Shown here: positions 7,863 through 14,551 of the stretch, piece after piece | Position numbering within the stretch: position 1 is the first letter of the stretch | Layout: each line of letters begins with the position of its first letter | Assembly (NCBI RefSeq): GCF_003236295.1 | Contig: NZ_POTW01000040.1 | Coordinates: forward strand, 1 to 53,375 | Reading direction: 5' to 3' | Source: Jiangella anatolica | GTDB taxonomy: Bacteria; Actinomycetota; Actinomycetes; Jiangellales; Jiangellaceae | Length of the DNA stretch: 53,375 bases | The notes under the pieces: generated by a model | Seen by the model: the letters and a program-made list of their open reading frames with translations, nothing else | Databases searched by the model: none | What the model was told of the DNA's origin: nothing | Made by a program: the position numbers and the translations under genes

Positions 7863-8921
7863 CTACGAGCGGGTGCGGCGGATGAAGTCGTCGATGGCGG
7901 CGGCCACCTCGTGGGCCTTGTCCTCCTGGAGGAAGTGGTGCGCACCGTCCAGGACGGTGTGGGGCTGGCCGGCGGCGCCCGGGATCCGGCCGCTCAACGC
8001 CTCGTGCCGGCCGCCCGTGACGTGGTCGTCCGCGCCGAACACGCACAGGAACGGAAGGTCCAGCGTCTCGAGCACCTCCCACGCCGCCTCGAACGCCGGC
8101 GTCGCCTCGTCGTGCTCGGAGAGCGGGATCAGCACGGCGAACCGGCGGACGCCGTGCTGGTACCGGTCGTCGGGGAACGGCGCGTCGTACGCGGCCAGCA
8201 CGTCAGGATCGAGCGTCGACGTCGTGAAGCCGGCGACGACGTCGGACACGGTGAGCGGGTTCGCGCGCTGGGTGAACTGCAGCCAGGTGGCCAGGTGCAT
8301 CCATCCGTCGCCGTCGATGTCCTCGCGGCCGGTCTTCAGGCCGGTGTTCATCGCCACGACGCGACGGAACCGGTCCGGGTGTTCGGCCAGCAGGCGCAGG
8401 CCGAGGGTGCCACCCCAGTCGTGGCACACCATCGTCACGTCGCGCAGGCCCAGCCGCTCGAACACGGCCTCGGTCAGCCAGTCCATGTGCTGCTGATACG
8501 TGTACAGGAACCGGTCGGTGGGCTTGTCCGACCTCCCCATGCCGACCAGGTCGAGCGCCACGCACCGATGCCCCGCAGCCACCAGGGCCGGGATCACGTG
8601 ACGATACAGATAGCTCCACGACGGATTGCCGTGCAGCAGCAGGATCGTCTCACCGGACGCCCGGGCCGGCCGCTCGTCGATGTAGTGCATCCGCACCGTG
8701 GTGCGCGATCCGTCGCCGAGCGGGACCCGCAGGTAGTGCGGTTCGAACGAATAGTCCGGCAGGCCGGCGAAGCGGTGGTCCGGCGTCCGGAGCACTGTCG
8801 GGCCGGGCGCTCCCGCAGGCACGCGGACGGCGGCTGCCGGGCGGCTCGTGCCGGCGGCCAGTGCCCCGGCTGTCAGCGCGGCGGCGCCCGAGAGCAGCCT
8901 CCTGCGGTCGACCTCATTCAT
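7863..8921 (-). CDS. Tat-exported alpha/beta-hydrolase, haloalkane dehalogenase-like
   Basis: A 352-residue protein. The N-terminus reads DRRRLLSGAAALTAGALAAG, a twin-arginine export signal. The fold motifs match haloalkane dehalogenases: HGNPSWSYLYR after strand 3 (His-Gly-Asn-Pro oxyanion/halide loop), nucleophile region CHDWGGTLGL with the Asp nucleophile followed by the halide-contacting Trp, and the C-terminal base region GAHHFLQEDKA. Characterised dehalogenases hydrolyse carbon-halogen bonds via this Asp, but epoxide hydrolases and other hydrolases share much of the scaffold, so the substrate is unproven. A Tat signal is uncommon for this family. The start overlaps the DUF1772 stop by 8 bp, implying coupled translation. 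Confidence 0.85.
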   Translation of the reverse strand: MNEVDRRRLLSGAAALTAGALAAGTSRPAAAVRVPAGAPGPTVLRTPDHRFAGLPDYSFEPHYLRVPLGDGSRTTVRMHYIDERPARASGETILLLHGNPSWSYLYRHVIPALVAAGHRCVALDLVGMGRSDKPTDRFLYTYQQHMDWLTEAVFERLGLRDVTMVCHDWGGTLGLRLLAEHPDRFRRVVAMNTGLKTGREDIDGDGWMHLATWLQFTQRANPLTVSDVVAGFTTSTLDPDVLAAYDAPFPDDRYQHGVRRFAVLIPLSEHDEATPAFEAAWEVLETLDLPFLCVFGADDHVTGGRHEALSGRIPGAAGQPHTVLDGAHHFLQEDKAHEVAAAIDDFIRRTRS

Positions 8922-9429
8922 GACGTTCTCCTCGGTGTGCGGCGTCGGTGTCAGATGTCGGTGTGCGAATGAGCAGCGCGGCCGCGGTCAGGCAGCCGAA
9001 CGCCGCGACGGCGGCCGCCGTGCGCACGGCGTGTGCGAGCTGCCAGCGGTCCCGAACGTCCGACCAGTCGGCCGGCGGCGCCTGGACGTCCCAGTCGAGC
9101 TGATCACCGTTGATCGGCAGGTTGACGGCGAGGGTCGTGACGAGGACAGCCACCAGCAGAACCAGAGCGACGACGACGAGACGGCGGCCGGCGCCGCGGT
9201 TCCTTGCGGCGACGACGAGGACCACGGTGGCGGCCAGCGCGGGGAGCAGGGTGGCGGAGGCGAGATCGTCGAGCCCGACGAGCTCCACCTGGCGGACCTG
9301 CGTGTAGATCGCGGCCTCGAAGTCACGCAGGCTGAGCTCGAGGACGAGGACCGCCACCAGGAACCCGGCGAAGACTCCCCCGAACAGGAGGCTCACACCG
9401 CGCGCGACCGCGGCGACGGTGAGCTTCAT
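8914..9429 (-). CDS. DUF1772-family membrane protein
   Basis: A 171-residue protein with four hydrophobic segments (near residues 8-30, 55-75, 80-102 and 140-160) and the DUF1772-typical middle region TLAVNLPINGDQLDWDV. DUF1772 proteins include anthrone-oxygenase-like proteins of fungi; bacterial members are mostly uncharacterised. The ATG at 9429 overlaps the TGA of the NmrA-like gene (ATGA). The gene lies within the MarR-linked operon. Confidence 0.8.
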   Translation of the reverse strand: MKLTVAAVARGVSLLFGGVFAGFLVAVLVLELSLRDFEAAIYTQVRQVELVGLDDLASATLLPALAATVVLVVAARNRGAGRRLVVVALVLLVAVLVTTLAVNLPINGDQLDWDVQAPPADWSDVRDRWQLAHAVRTAAAVAAFGCLTAAALLIRTPTSDTDAAHRGERHE

Positions 9430-10295
9430 CGGCGTTCCTGCCGGACGGCGAAGGCGGCCGCGTGGCCGGCCACCCACCGGGCGAAGGTGCCGGCGGGCCG
9501 GCCGAGGATCGTCTCGACGTCGTCCGAGACAGGCTGCCGGGTGCCACTGAGCCGTCCGTACCTGGCCATCAGCGCGACCGCGAACGGCTCGGGCAGTCCG
9601 TGCGCGACCAGTCGCTCGACGGCGTCGCCCGGGCCGATCTCCTCATAGCGCAGCGGGCGGCCGAGGACGTCGCCGATGACGCCGACCATCTCGGCATGAG
9701 TGAGCGACTGCGGCCCCGTCAGCACGACCCGCCGGCCGATCAGCTCGTCGGTGAGCAGGGCCTGCGCGGCCACCCCGGCGATGTCGTGCTGATGGATCGG
9801 CGCCTCGCTGACGTCCGGGTAGGGGTAACGGACGACGTCGCCGTTGCGGATCTGTGCGCCCCACATGGCGATCGTGTTGGCGGCGAAGAAGCTCACGCGC
9901 AGGCTGGTCCATTCCAGGCCACTGCCGGCGGCGGCCTCCTCGGCCTCACGATTGCGGTCGCCGGCGAACCGCGACGGCTGCTCCGACAGGTCGTCGTCGA
10001 CGTTCGTGGCCGAGAGGGCGACGATCCGCCGCACTCCGCCTCGCCGGGCGAGGTCCGCGAGCTCGGCGGCCGCGTCGCCCACGGCACGCGGATGCAGGAA
10101 CAGCGACGTGACGCCGTCGAGCGCCGCGGCGAGCGTGTCCGGCCGGGCGGGGTCGCCGTCGACGACCTCGACGTCGGCCGGCAGGTCCGCGGCCGCCACG
10201 TCGCGGCTGACGGCGCGCACGTCGGCGCCTGCGATGCGCAGCAGGTTGATCAGCGGCCGACCAACGGTTCCGGTCGCTCCGGTCACCAGCATCAT
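9426..10295 (-). CDS. NmrA-like NAD(P)-binding protein
   Basis: A 289-residue protein with an N-terminal Rossmann motif LVTGATGTVGRPL and the NmrA/atypical SDR features VRRIVALSATNVDDD and GLEWTSLRVSFFAAN. No YxxxK catalytic pair is seen, as in NmrA regulators and NAD(P)H-binding isoflavone-reductase-like proteins. Either redox sensing or reductase activity is possible. The ATG at 10295 has GGGGAGA just upstream; an earlier ATG at 10310 lacks a ribosome site. First gene of the minus-strand operon, divergent from the MarR gene. Confidence 0.85.
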   Translation of the reverse strand: MMLVTGATGTVGRPLINLLRIAGADVRAVSRDVAAADLPADVEVVDGDPARPDTLAAALDGVTSLFLHPRAVGDAAAELADLARRGGVRRIVALSATNVDDDLSEQPSRFAGDRNREAEEAAAGSGLEWTSLRVSFFAANTIAMWGAQIRNGDVVRYPYPDVSEAPIHQHDIAGVAAQALLTDELIGRRVVLTGPQSLTHAEMVGVIGDVLGRPLRYEEIGPGDAVERLVAHGLPEPFAVALMARYGRLSGTRQPVSDDVETILGRPAGTFARWVAGHAAAFAVRQERR

Positions 10296-10320
10296 GATGA
10301 GTCTCCCCATTACTCAAAGG

Positions 10321-10335
10321 CTCGTACGATACGAG
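10321..10335. promoter_or_regulatory. candidate MarR operator
   Basis: CTCGTA-CGA-TACGAG is a perfect inverted repeat in the divergent promoter between the NmrA-like and MarR genes. It is nested in ACTCAAA (10312-10318) and TTTGAGT (10351-10357), which are also inverted. The region is AT-rich compared with its surroundings. MarR proteins typically bind such dyads to repress both genes. Confidence 0.55.
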
Positions 10336-10451
10336 AACCGTAACATCTATTTTGAGTTCCGTATCTTATGATGAGCATCACAGCCTGCGCTGCGATAATC
10401 TTTGAGGGGCAGACCATATGAAGGCGGAACCAACGGCGAAGGGCGCGGCAG

Positions 10452-10961
10452 ATGACCTCCACGACGACCGGCGAGGACGCCGACGCGCGACGCCGGCGGC
10501 GCCGGGCAGGTGCCGACATCAAGGAGTCGATGCGCGAGCTGAGCGTTCAGCTGTCCCTGTTGAACCACCAGATCAGCGCGTCGTTCGAGCTCCGCGACAC
10601 CGACTTCGACTGCCTCGACGTCATCAAACGCCACGGTCCACTGAGTCCCAGCGCGCTGGCGCGGCGAACCGGGCTGCATGCCGCCACACTGACCGGCATC
10701 CTCGACCGCCTCGAGCGTGGTCAGTGGATCGCGCGCGAGCGCGACCCCGACGACCGCCGGGCTGTCATCGTCCGCGCTCGCCGCGAGCGCAACCCCGAGC
10801 TGTTCCGCAAGTTCGCGGGCATGAACAGCGCCATGGACGGCCTGCTCGCCGACTACGATCCGGACGAGCTGGAACTGCTCGCCGACTTCCTGCGGCGCAC
10901 GGCCGATGCCGGTCGCGCCGCCACCGACGCTCTCGTCGAGGGCGGACGCGCTCCTGGCTGA
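10452..10961 (+). CDS. MarR-family transcriptional regulator
   Basis: A 169-residue winged-helix regulator. The core reads FELRDTDFDCLDVIKRHGPL, then SALARRTGLHAATLTGILDR (recognition helix) and the wing ERDPDDRRAVIV with the family's DxRxxxV signature. A basic N-terminal extension (DARRRRRRAG) precedes it. It is divergent from the NmrA-DUF1772-dehalogenase-membrane protein operon across the dyad at 10321-10335, so it probably controls that operon and itself in response to a small molecule, perhaps a (halo)organic compound. The effector is inference. Confidence 0.88.
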   Translation: MTSTTTGEDADARRRRRRAGADIKESMRELSVQLSLLNHQISASFELRDTDFDCLDVIKRHGPLSPSALARRTGLHAATLTGILDRLERGQWIARERDPDDRRAVIVRARRERNPELFRKFAGMNSAMDGLLADYDPDELELLADFLRRTADAGRAATDALVEGGRAPG

Positions 10962-11044
10962 GCCCACCCGCCCTCAGTGCCGGGTCACCGTGCGCCGCAG
11001 GCCGCCTTCGACAGCGGCGAGATCGAGATCTCAGGCCGGACGGC

Positions 11045-11077
11045 CGGCTCGCCAGCCCCCATGAGGGCGGCGAGCCG
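11045..11077. terminator. bidirectional hairpin terminator
   Basis: CGGCTCGCC (11045-11053) pairs with GGCGAGCCG (11069-11077). The inner GCCC/GGGC continues the stem around a CCATGA loop, with one bulged A. It lies between the convergent MarR and GlsB-type genes and can serve both. Confidence 0.7.
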
Positions 11078-11083
11078 CCGGTG

Positions 11084-11344
11084 TCAGGCGTTCTGACGGT
11101 TGCGGGCGCTGATGGCCTCGGCGGTCCCGACCAGGAGCACGGCCGCGATCACGGCGACGACGAAGCCGACGACGTTGAGCTCGAAGATGTCTCCGGTGCC
11201 GAGCAGGTTCGCGACCAGACCGCCGATGACGGATCCGGCGAGTCCGAGCAGCAGCGTCGCCACCCAGCCGAGGTCCTGCTTACCAGGCTTGATCAAGCGA
11301 GCGAGTGCGCCGATGATCAGCCCCGCGATGATGAATCCGATCAT
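11084..11344 (-). CDS. GlsB/YeaQ/YmgE-family small membrane protein
   Basis: An 86-residue protein with three hydrophobic segments. It starts MIGFIIAGLIIGALARLIKP and has GWVATLLLGLAGSVIGGLVA, the glycine-rich pattern of the transglycosylase-associated/GlsB family. Members are general stress membrane proteins of unknown mechanism. The ATG at 11344 has AGGAGG at the right distance, and the longer upstream frame is non-coding. Confidence 0.9.
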   Translation of the reverse strand: MIGFIIAGLIIGALARLIKPGKQDLGWVATLLLGLAGSVIGGLVANLLGTGDIFELNVVGFVVAVIAAVLLVGTAEAISARNRQNA

Positions 11345-11457
11345 GACTGCCTCCTGGTGTGCATGCGACCGCGCGGCCGTTTCGTAGGGGTTTGTACCCG
11401 ACGTCGGCGCCGGCACACTCGTCGCCGGCGCTCGCGCGCGAAGCCGTCTCGCCAGGC

Positions 11458-12288
11458 TCAGCTCTCGTCCGGCGGAGCGGCGAGCCGGTTCAACCGGGCG
11501 CGGCACGACGCCAGCGTCGGGTGGTCCTCGGCGACCTTGCCGGAGAGGATGCCGATCGCTGTCTGGAGCGATCGGCGCGCCGCCGCTACGTGGCCCAGTT
11601 CGAGCTGTGCCGCGGCGAGGTTGTGGTGGCTGATCGCGACGTCGGGGTGATCGGGACCCAGTGCCCGCTCCTTCAGCCCTACGGCGCGGGTCAGGGTCAC
11701 CACGGCGGCGGCGAACGCACCGGATCGATGCTCGAGAGAGCCGAGATTGTGGAGCGTCACGGCGACCTCGAGATGGTCGTGGACCTCTTCGTACCGCTCG
11801 AGCACCTCGGTGAGGATCGTGTGTGCCTCGGTGAGCCGGTCCAGGTCGACGAGGATCGCTGCGAACGCGGCAAGATCGGCGGCCAGTTCCGGCGACCGGT
11901 CGCCCGCGAGTCGCCGGCGCAGGGCGATGCCGTCACGCGCGATCGGCTCGGCCGCCGTGGCGTCGCCGCACGCATGTGCGAGGCCGGCGATGTTGTGCAG
12001 CAGGCCCGCCCGGAGGAGGTCCAGTGAGGTGTCGGCGCTGTCGAGGATGGCCAGGGCGCGACAGTACGCCGCCTCCGCCTCATCGAAGTCGCCGTGATAC
12101 TTGCCCACGACACCGATGCCGTTGAGCAGCGGTACGAGCTCGACGGCATCCGGTCCGACGACGCTCTCCGCAAGCTCCAGGGCCACCTGGAACTGCTCCC
12201 GCGCCGCACCCAGCCGGCCGGCGTCGAGCAGCGCGGTGGCGCACGCTGCCGCCTCCTCGGCTGCGGCGAGGACCGATGGTGGAGTCAC
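11458..12288 (-). CDS. tetratricopeptide-repeat protein
   Basis: A 276-residue, fully helical cytoplasmic protein made of about five TPR units. Examples are AREQFQVALELAESVVGPDA, GDFDEAEAAYCRALAIL, LTEAHTILTEVLERYEE, and LGPDHPDVAISHHNLAAAQ, the last being the TPR_10/12 form common beside NB-ARC and SARP proteins. There is no DNA-binding, kinase or CHAT domain. The GTG start at 12288 has AAGGA upstream. A small mini-gene and a 14-bp hairpin lie directly upstream (12311-12408), so expression may depend on reading through or remodelling that hairpin. The partner is unknown. Confidence 0.8.
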   Translation of the reverse strand: MTPPSVLAAAEEAAACATALLDAGRLGAAREQFQVALELAESVVGPDAVELVPLLNGIGVVGKYHGDFDEAEAAYCRALAILDSADTSLDLLRAGLLHNIAGLAHACGDATAAEPIARDGIALRRRLAGDRSPELAADLAAFAAILVDLDRLTEAHTILTEVLERYEEVHDHLEVAVTLHNLGSLEHRSGAFAAAVVTLTRAVGLKERALGPDHPDVAISHHNLAAAQLELGHVAAARRSLQTAIGILSGKVAEDHPTLASCRARLNRLAAPPDES

Positions 12289-12310
12289 GGCGATGTCCTT
12301 CGGGCTGGCC

Positions 12311-12345
12311 GGTGCGGGGCCGGTTGGGGCGACCGGCCCCGCACC
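12311..12345 (-). terminator. 14-bp hairpin between mini-gene and TPR gene
   Basis: GGTGCGGGGCCGGT (12311-12324) and ACCGGCCCCGCACC (12332-12345) form a perfect 14-bp stem around a 7-base loop. In the direction of transcription it begins 6 bases after the mini-gene stop and ends 22 bases before the TPR start. It could be a terminator or an attenuator. Confidence 0.7.
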
Positions 12346-12351
12346 TCCTCC

Positions 12352-12408
12352 CTAGTCCTGGAGAAGCACCTGGTTGTGGTTGGAGACGATCCGTGCGAGA
12401 TAGAACAT
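12352..12408 (-). CDS. 18-residue mini-gene (leader or signalling peptide candidate)
   Basis: ATG at 12408 to TAG at 12352 encodes MFYLARIVSNHNQVLLQD. A very strong ribosome site, GAGGAGG, lies four bases before the ATG, which is the main reason to take this short frame seriously. The peptide is not a secretion signal and has no Cys/Ser/Thr core typical of lanthipeptides. It sits between two perfect hairpins (12428-12450 and 12311-12345) and upstream of a TPR gene. Options: an attenuation leader for the TPR gene, a short peptide acting on the TPR protein, or chance. I do not recognise the sequence. Confidence 0.5.
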   Translation of the reverse strand: MFYLARIVSNHNQVLLQD

Positions 12409-12427
12409 CTGCCCTCCTCAGGGTGGT

Positions 12428-12450
12428 GTCGCACCGCGGGTCGGTGCGAC
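12428..12450 (-). terminator. hairpin terminator behind the FnIII gene
   Basis: GTCGCACCG (12428-12436) and CGGTGCGAC (12442-12450) make a perfect 9-bp stem with a 5-base loop, about 50 bases after the FnIII stop codon and 20 bases before the mini-gene ATG. Confidence 0.6.
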
Positions 12451-12498
12451 CTCGTACGCCGATGATGGCGGCCGGCGCTGGGCATCCGATGGGAAGGA

Positions 12499-13170
12499 TC
12501 AGAGCGACGGGAGCGTGACGGTGAGCGGCTGACTATGGCCGGCGTCGGCCTGAACCGTGAAGGTGTACTGCCCAGGCTCCAGGCACCACTCGAACAGCAG
12601 CTCCCGGACGCTGATCCGGCCGCCGGTCGCAACCGCGACGACGTTCGGGCCGGAGTAGATGGTGGCGCTGTTGCTTCCACCCTCCTGCCCGAGCGGCGCG
12701 TCCCAGGCGATGGCGTCGACAACGCCGTTGACGAGCACGGCGCGAAGGTTGGTCGGCGGCGGCGAGGGCGGGTTCGGGCCCGGCGTCGTGAACGTGACGG
12801 AGTTCCACGCCGACCGATTGCCGGATCCGTCGACCGCCCGGACGGACACTGTGTAGCGCACGCCGGCTCCAAGGCCGTCGAACCGCTGGGTTCTGGTCGG
12901 CCTGGCGGTGGTCGCGGTCCATGGGTCCGGGGTGTCGATCATGATCTCGTAGTACGGGTAGGACGGATTTGCGCTGTCGTCGGTCGACGGGTCCCAGGCC
13001 ACCTCGACCGCGGTGCCCCACAGGTTCGCGACCCGGACGTTCGCCGGCACGGTCGGCGGGGACGTGTCGCCGGCGGCCGCGGCCGGTATCGCCGGAGCCG
13101 CCAGAGCGGCGAGCGTCACCATCGCTGAGATGGCGCCGGTGATCATCCGGCGCCGAGTGGTCGTTGACAT
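12499..13170 (-). CDS. secreted fibronectin type III protein
   Basis: A 223-residue exported protein. The ATG at 13170 is chosen because GGGAGG precedes it and a signal peptide follows (STTTRRRM, hydrophobic core, AAPAIPAAAAG). One clear FnIII domain spans about residues 35-130: PPTVPANVRVANLWGTAVEV, DDSANPSYPYYEI, GVRYTVSVRAVDGSGNRSAW. A second, degenerate beta-sandwich of about 80 residues follows a proline-rich linker (NPPSPPPTNL). No enzymatic domain is present; FnIII modules usually bind carbohydrates or act as spacers. Its promoter contains two SARP-like heptamers, so it may belong to the regulon of the neighbouring biosynthetic locus. Confidence 0.82.
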   Translation of the reverse strand: MSTTTRRRMITGAISAMVTLAALAAPAIPAAAAGDTSPPTVPANVRVANLWGTAVEVAWDPSTDDSANPSYPYYEIMIDTPDPWTATTARPTRTQRFDGLGAGVRYTVSVRAVDGSGNRSAWNSVTFTTPGPNPPSPPPTNLRAVLVNGVVDAIAWDAPLGQEGGSNSATIYSGPNVVAVATGGRISVRELLFEWCLEPGQYTFTVQADAGHSQPLTVTLPSL

Positions 13171-13223
13171 GCTGCCTCCCTGCACGTTGGGTGACTGCGA
13201 CACATCACGCTTGCACGAGGCTC

Positions 13224-13241
13224 TGGGCAAATAGTGGGCAA
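13224..13241 (-). promoter_or_regulatory. SARP-like direct repeat upstream of the FnIII gene
   Basis: On the minus strand, TTGCCCA-ctat-TTGCCCA are two identical heptamers with 11-bp periodicity, ending 53 bases before the FnIII ATG. Eleven bases further downstream is AAGCGT, a possible -10 element. The heptamer matches the CTGCCGA/CTGCCCA heptamers at 17195-17223 (consensus YTGCCSA). Heptamers spaced by 4 bp are the known pattern for SARP binding. Confidence 0.5.
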
Positions 13242-13363
13242 ATTGTCGGAGCTGAGCCCACCAACTTTGCTCCCAGGACGTGTCCAGCGGCTGCCCTGCG
13301 GCCGCGCATACGGTCCGCGTCTGGGCGGTTCGCGCCCGGACACGCGACTACGGAGGAAACGTC

Positions 13364-14551
13364 ATGGGCTTACTGCGTCGTGGGCGGCTGGCCGCTGCCA
13401 TGATCACGGCAGTCCTGCTTGCAGCGAGCATGCAGCTGGCGCCGCCGGCCTGGGCGGAGCCGCCGCCGGAGCGGAACGCCGCCACCGAACCGGCCGGACA
13501 GATCGCGGTACTGACTCACAATCTGTTCGTCGGCGCCGATCTTCGCCCGGCGCTGTCCGCGACCGATCAGCCGACGTTCCAGACCGAGCTCCGGAAGGCC
13601 TTGGACCAGATCGCCGACAATCGGTTCCCCTTGCGCGCCGTCTCGCTTGCGCACGAGATCGCGCAGGCGCGGCCACACGTAGTCGCGTTGCAGGAGGTCT
13701 TCGACATCCGGCTCAACGGAGCCAACGCCTCCGGCCCGTACCGCAATCACCTTGATCTGCTGCTGCAGGCTCTGAAGCTGTTCGGCGACGAGTACCGGGT
13801 GGTCTCGCAGGTCCGAACCCTCTCCGCGACGTTTCCGGTCGACCTCGACCGCAACGGCTCGCTCGAGGCCCAGGTCAGCCTGGCCGATCACAACGTCCTC
13901 CTCGTCCGCAAGGACATCCCGGCCGCACCGACTCCGTTCGGGCCGAAGTGCAATCGTCCGAGCCAGGACGGGTGCGTCTACGGGGTCGTCGATCATGCGG
14001 ACCTGCCGAACGGTCGCGTCATCATGGAGCACGGCTATACCGGGGTCGATCTCGCGGTGAACGGCCGTGACTACCGGGTCGTCACCACCCGGGTCGAAGA
14101 CCGCGACCGGCAACTGTCGAACACACCCGAGCCGATCGACCCGCTCTTCGCGACGTTCCAGTCGTTCCAGACGTCGGAACTGATCACGCTGATCGAGAGC
14201 ATGCCGGGCGGGCCGACCGTGATCGTCCTCGGCGATCTCGCCTCCCGGCCTGAGGACGAGGCGGTCGGCCCGCTGGTCGTTCCGCCGCACACCATCTTGT
14301 CGACGAACGGCTTCCGTGACGTGGCGAAGCTCGATCCGAGCCCGCCGGCTCCTGGTCATACCTGCTGCCAGGCCGTCAACCTCCGCAAGAAGAAGCCCCA
14401 GCTCAACCGCCGGCCCGACCACGTCTTCGTCACCGGAACGCCGGTCGAGGTGCAGACGGACATCCTCGGCGACACCTCGCTCGACCGGCTCCTCGCAGGA
14501 GGACGTTGGCCGTCCGACCATGCCGCGGTGTTCGCGACGCTGCGCTACTGA
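13364..14551 (+). CDS. secreted endonuclease/exonuclease/phosphatase-fold protein
   Basis: A 395-residue exported protein. The signal peptide (LLRRGRLAAAMITAVLLAAS) ends near PAWA|EPPP. EEP-superfamily motifs are in order: LTHNLFVG (metal/phosphate Asn), VALQEVFD (metal Glu), LGDLASRPED where GDxN would be usual, RPDHVFV, and SDHAAVF (catalytic Asp-His). The N of GDxN is replaced by A/S, so catalytic efficiency or alignment at that loop is uncertain. The family covers nucleases, sphingomyelinase-like and phosphatase enzymes; the substrate is unknown. ATG at 13364 follows GGAGGAAACGTC. Codon 3 is TTA, a rare leucine codon in such genomes. The end overlaps the LAL gene end by 7 bp, tail to tail. 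Confidence 0.85.
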   Translation: MGLLRRGRLAAAMITAVLLAASMQLAPPAWAEPPPERNAATEPAGQIAVLTHNLFVGADLRPALSATDQPTFQTELRKALDQIADNRFPLRAVSLAHEIAQARPHVVALQEVFDIRLNGANASGPYRNHLDLLLQALKLFGDEYRVVSQVRTLSATFPVDLDRNGSLEAQVSLADHNVLLVRKDIPAAPTPFGPKCNRPSQDGCVYGVVDHADLPNGRVIMEHGYTGVDLAVNGRDYRVVTTRVEDRDRQLSNTPEPIDPLFATFQSFQTSELITLIESMPGGPTVIVLGDLASRPEDEAVGPLVVPPHTILSTNGFRDVAKLDPSPPAPGHTCCQAVNLRKKKPQLNRRPDHVFVTGTPVEVQTDILGDTSLDRLLAGGRWPSDHAAVFATLRY

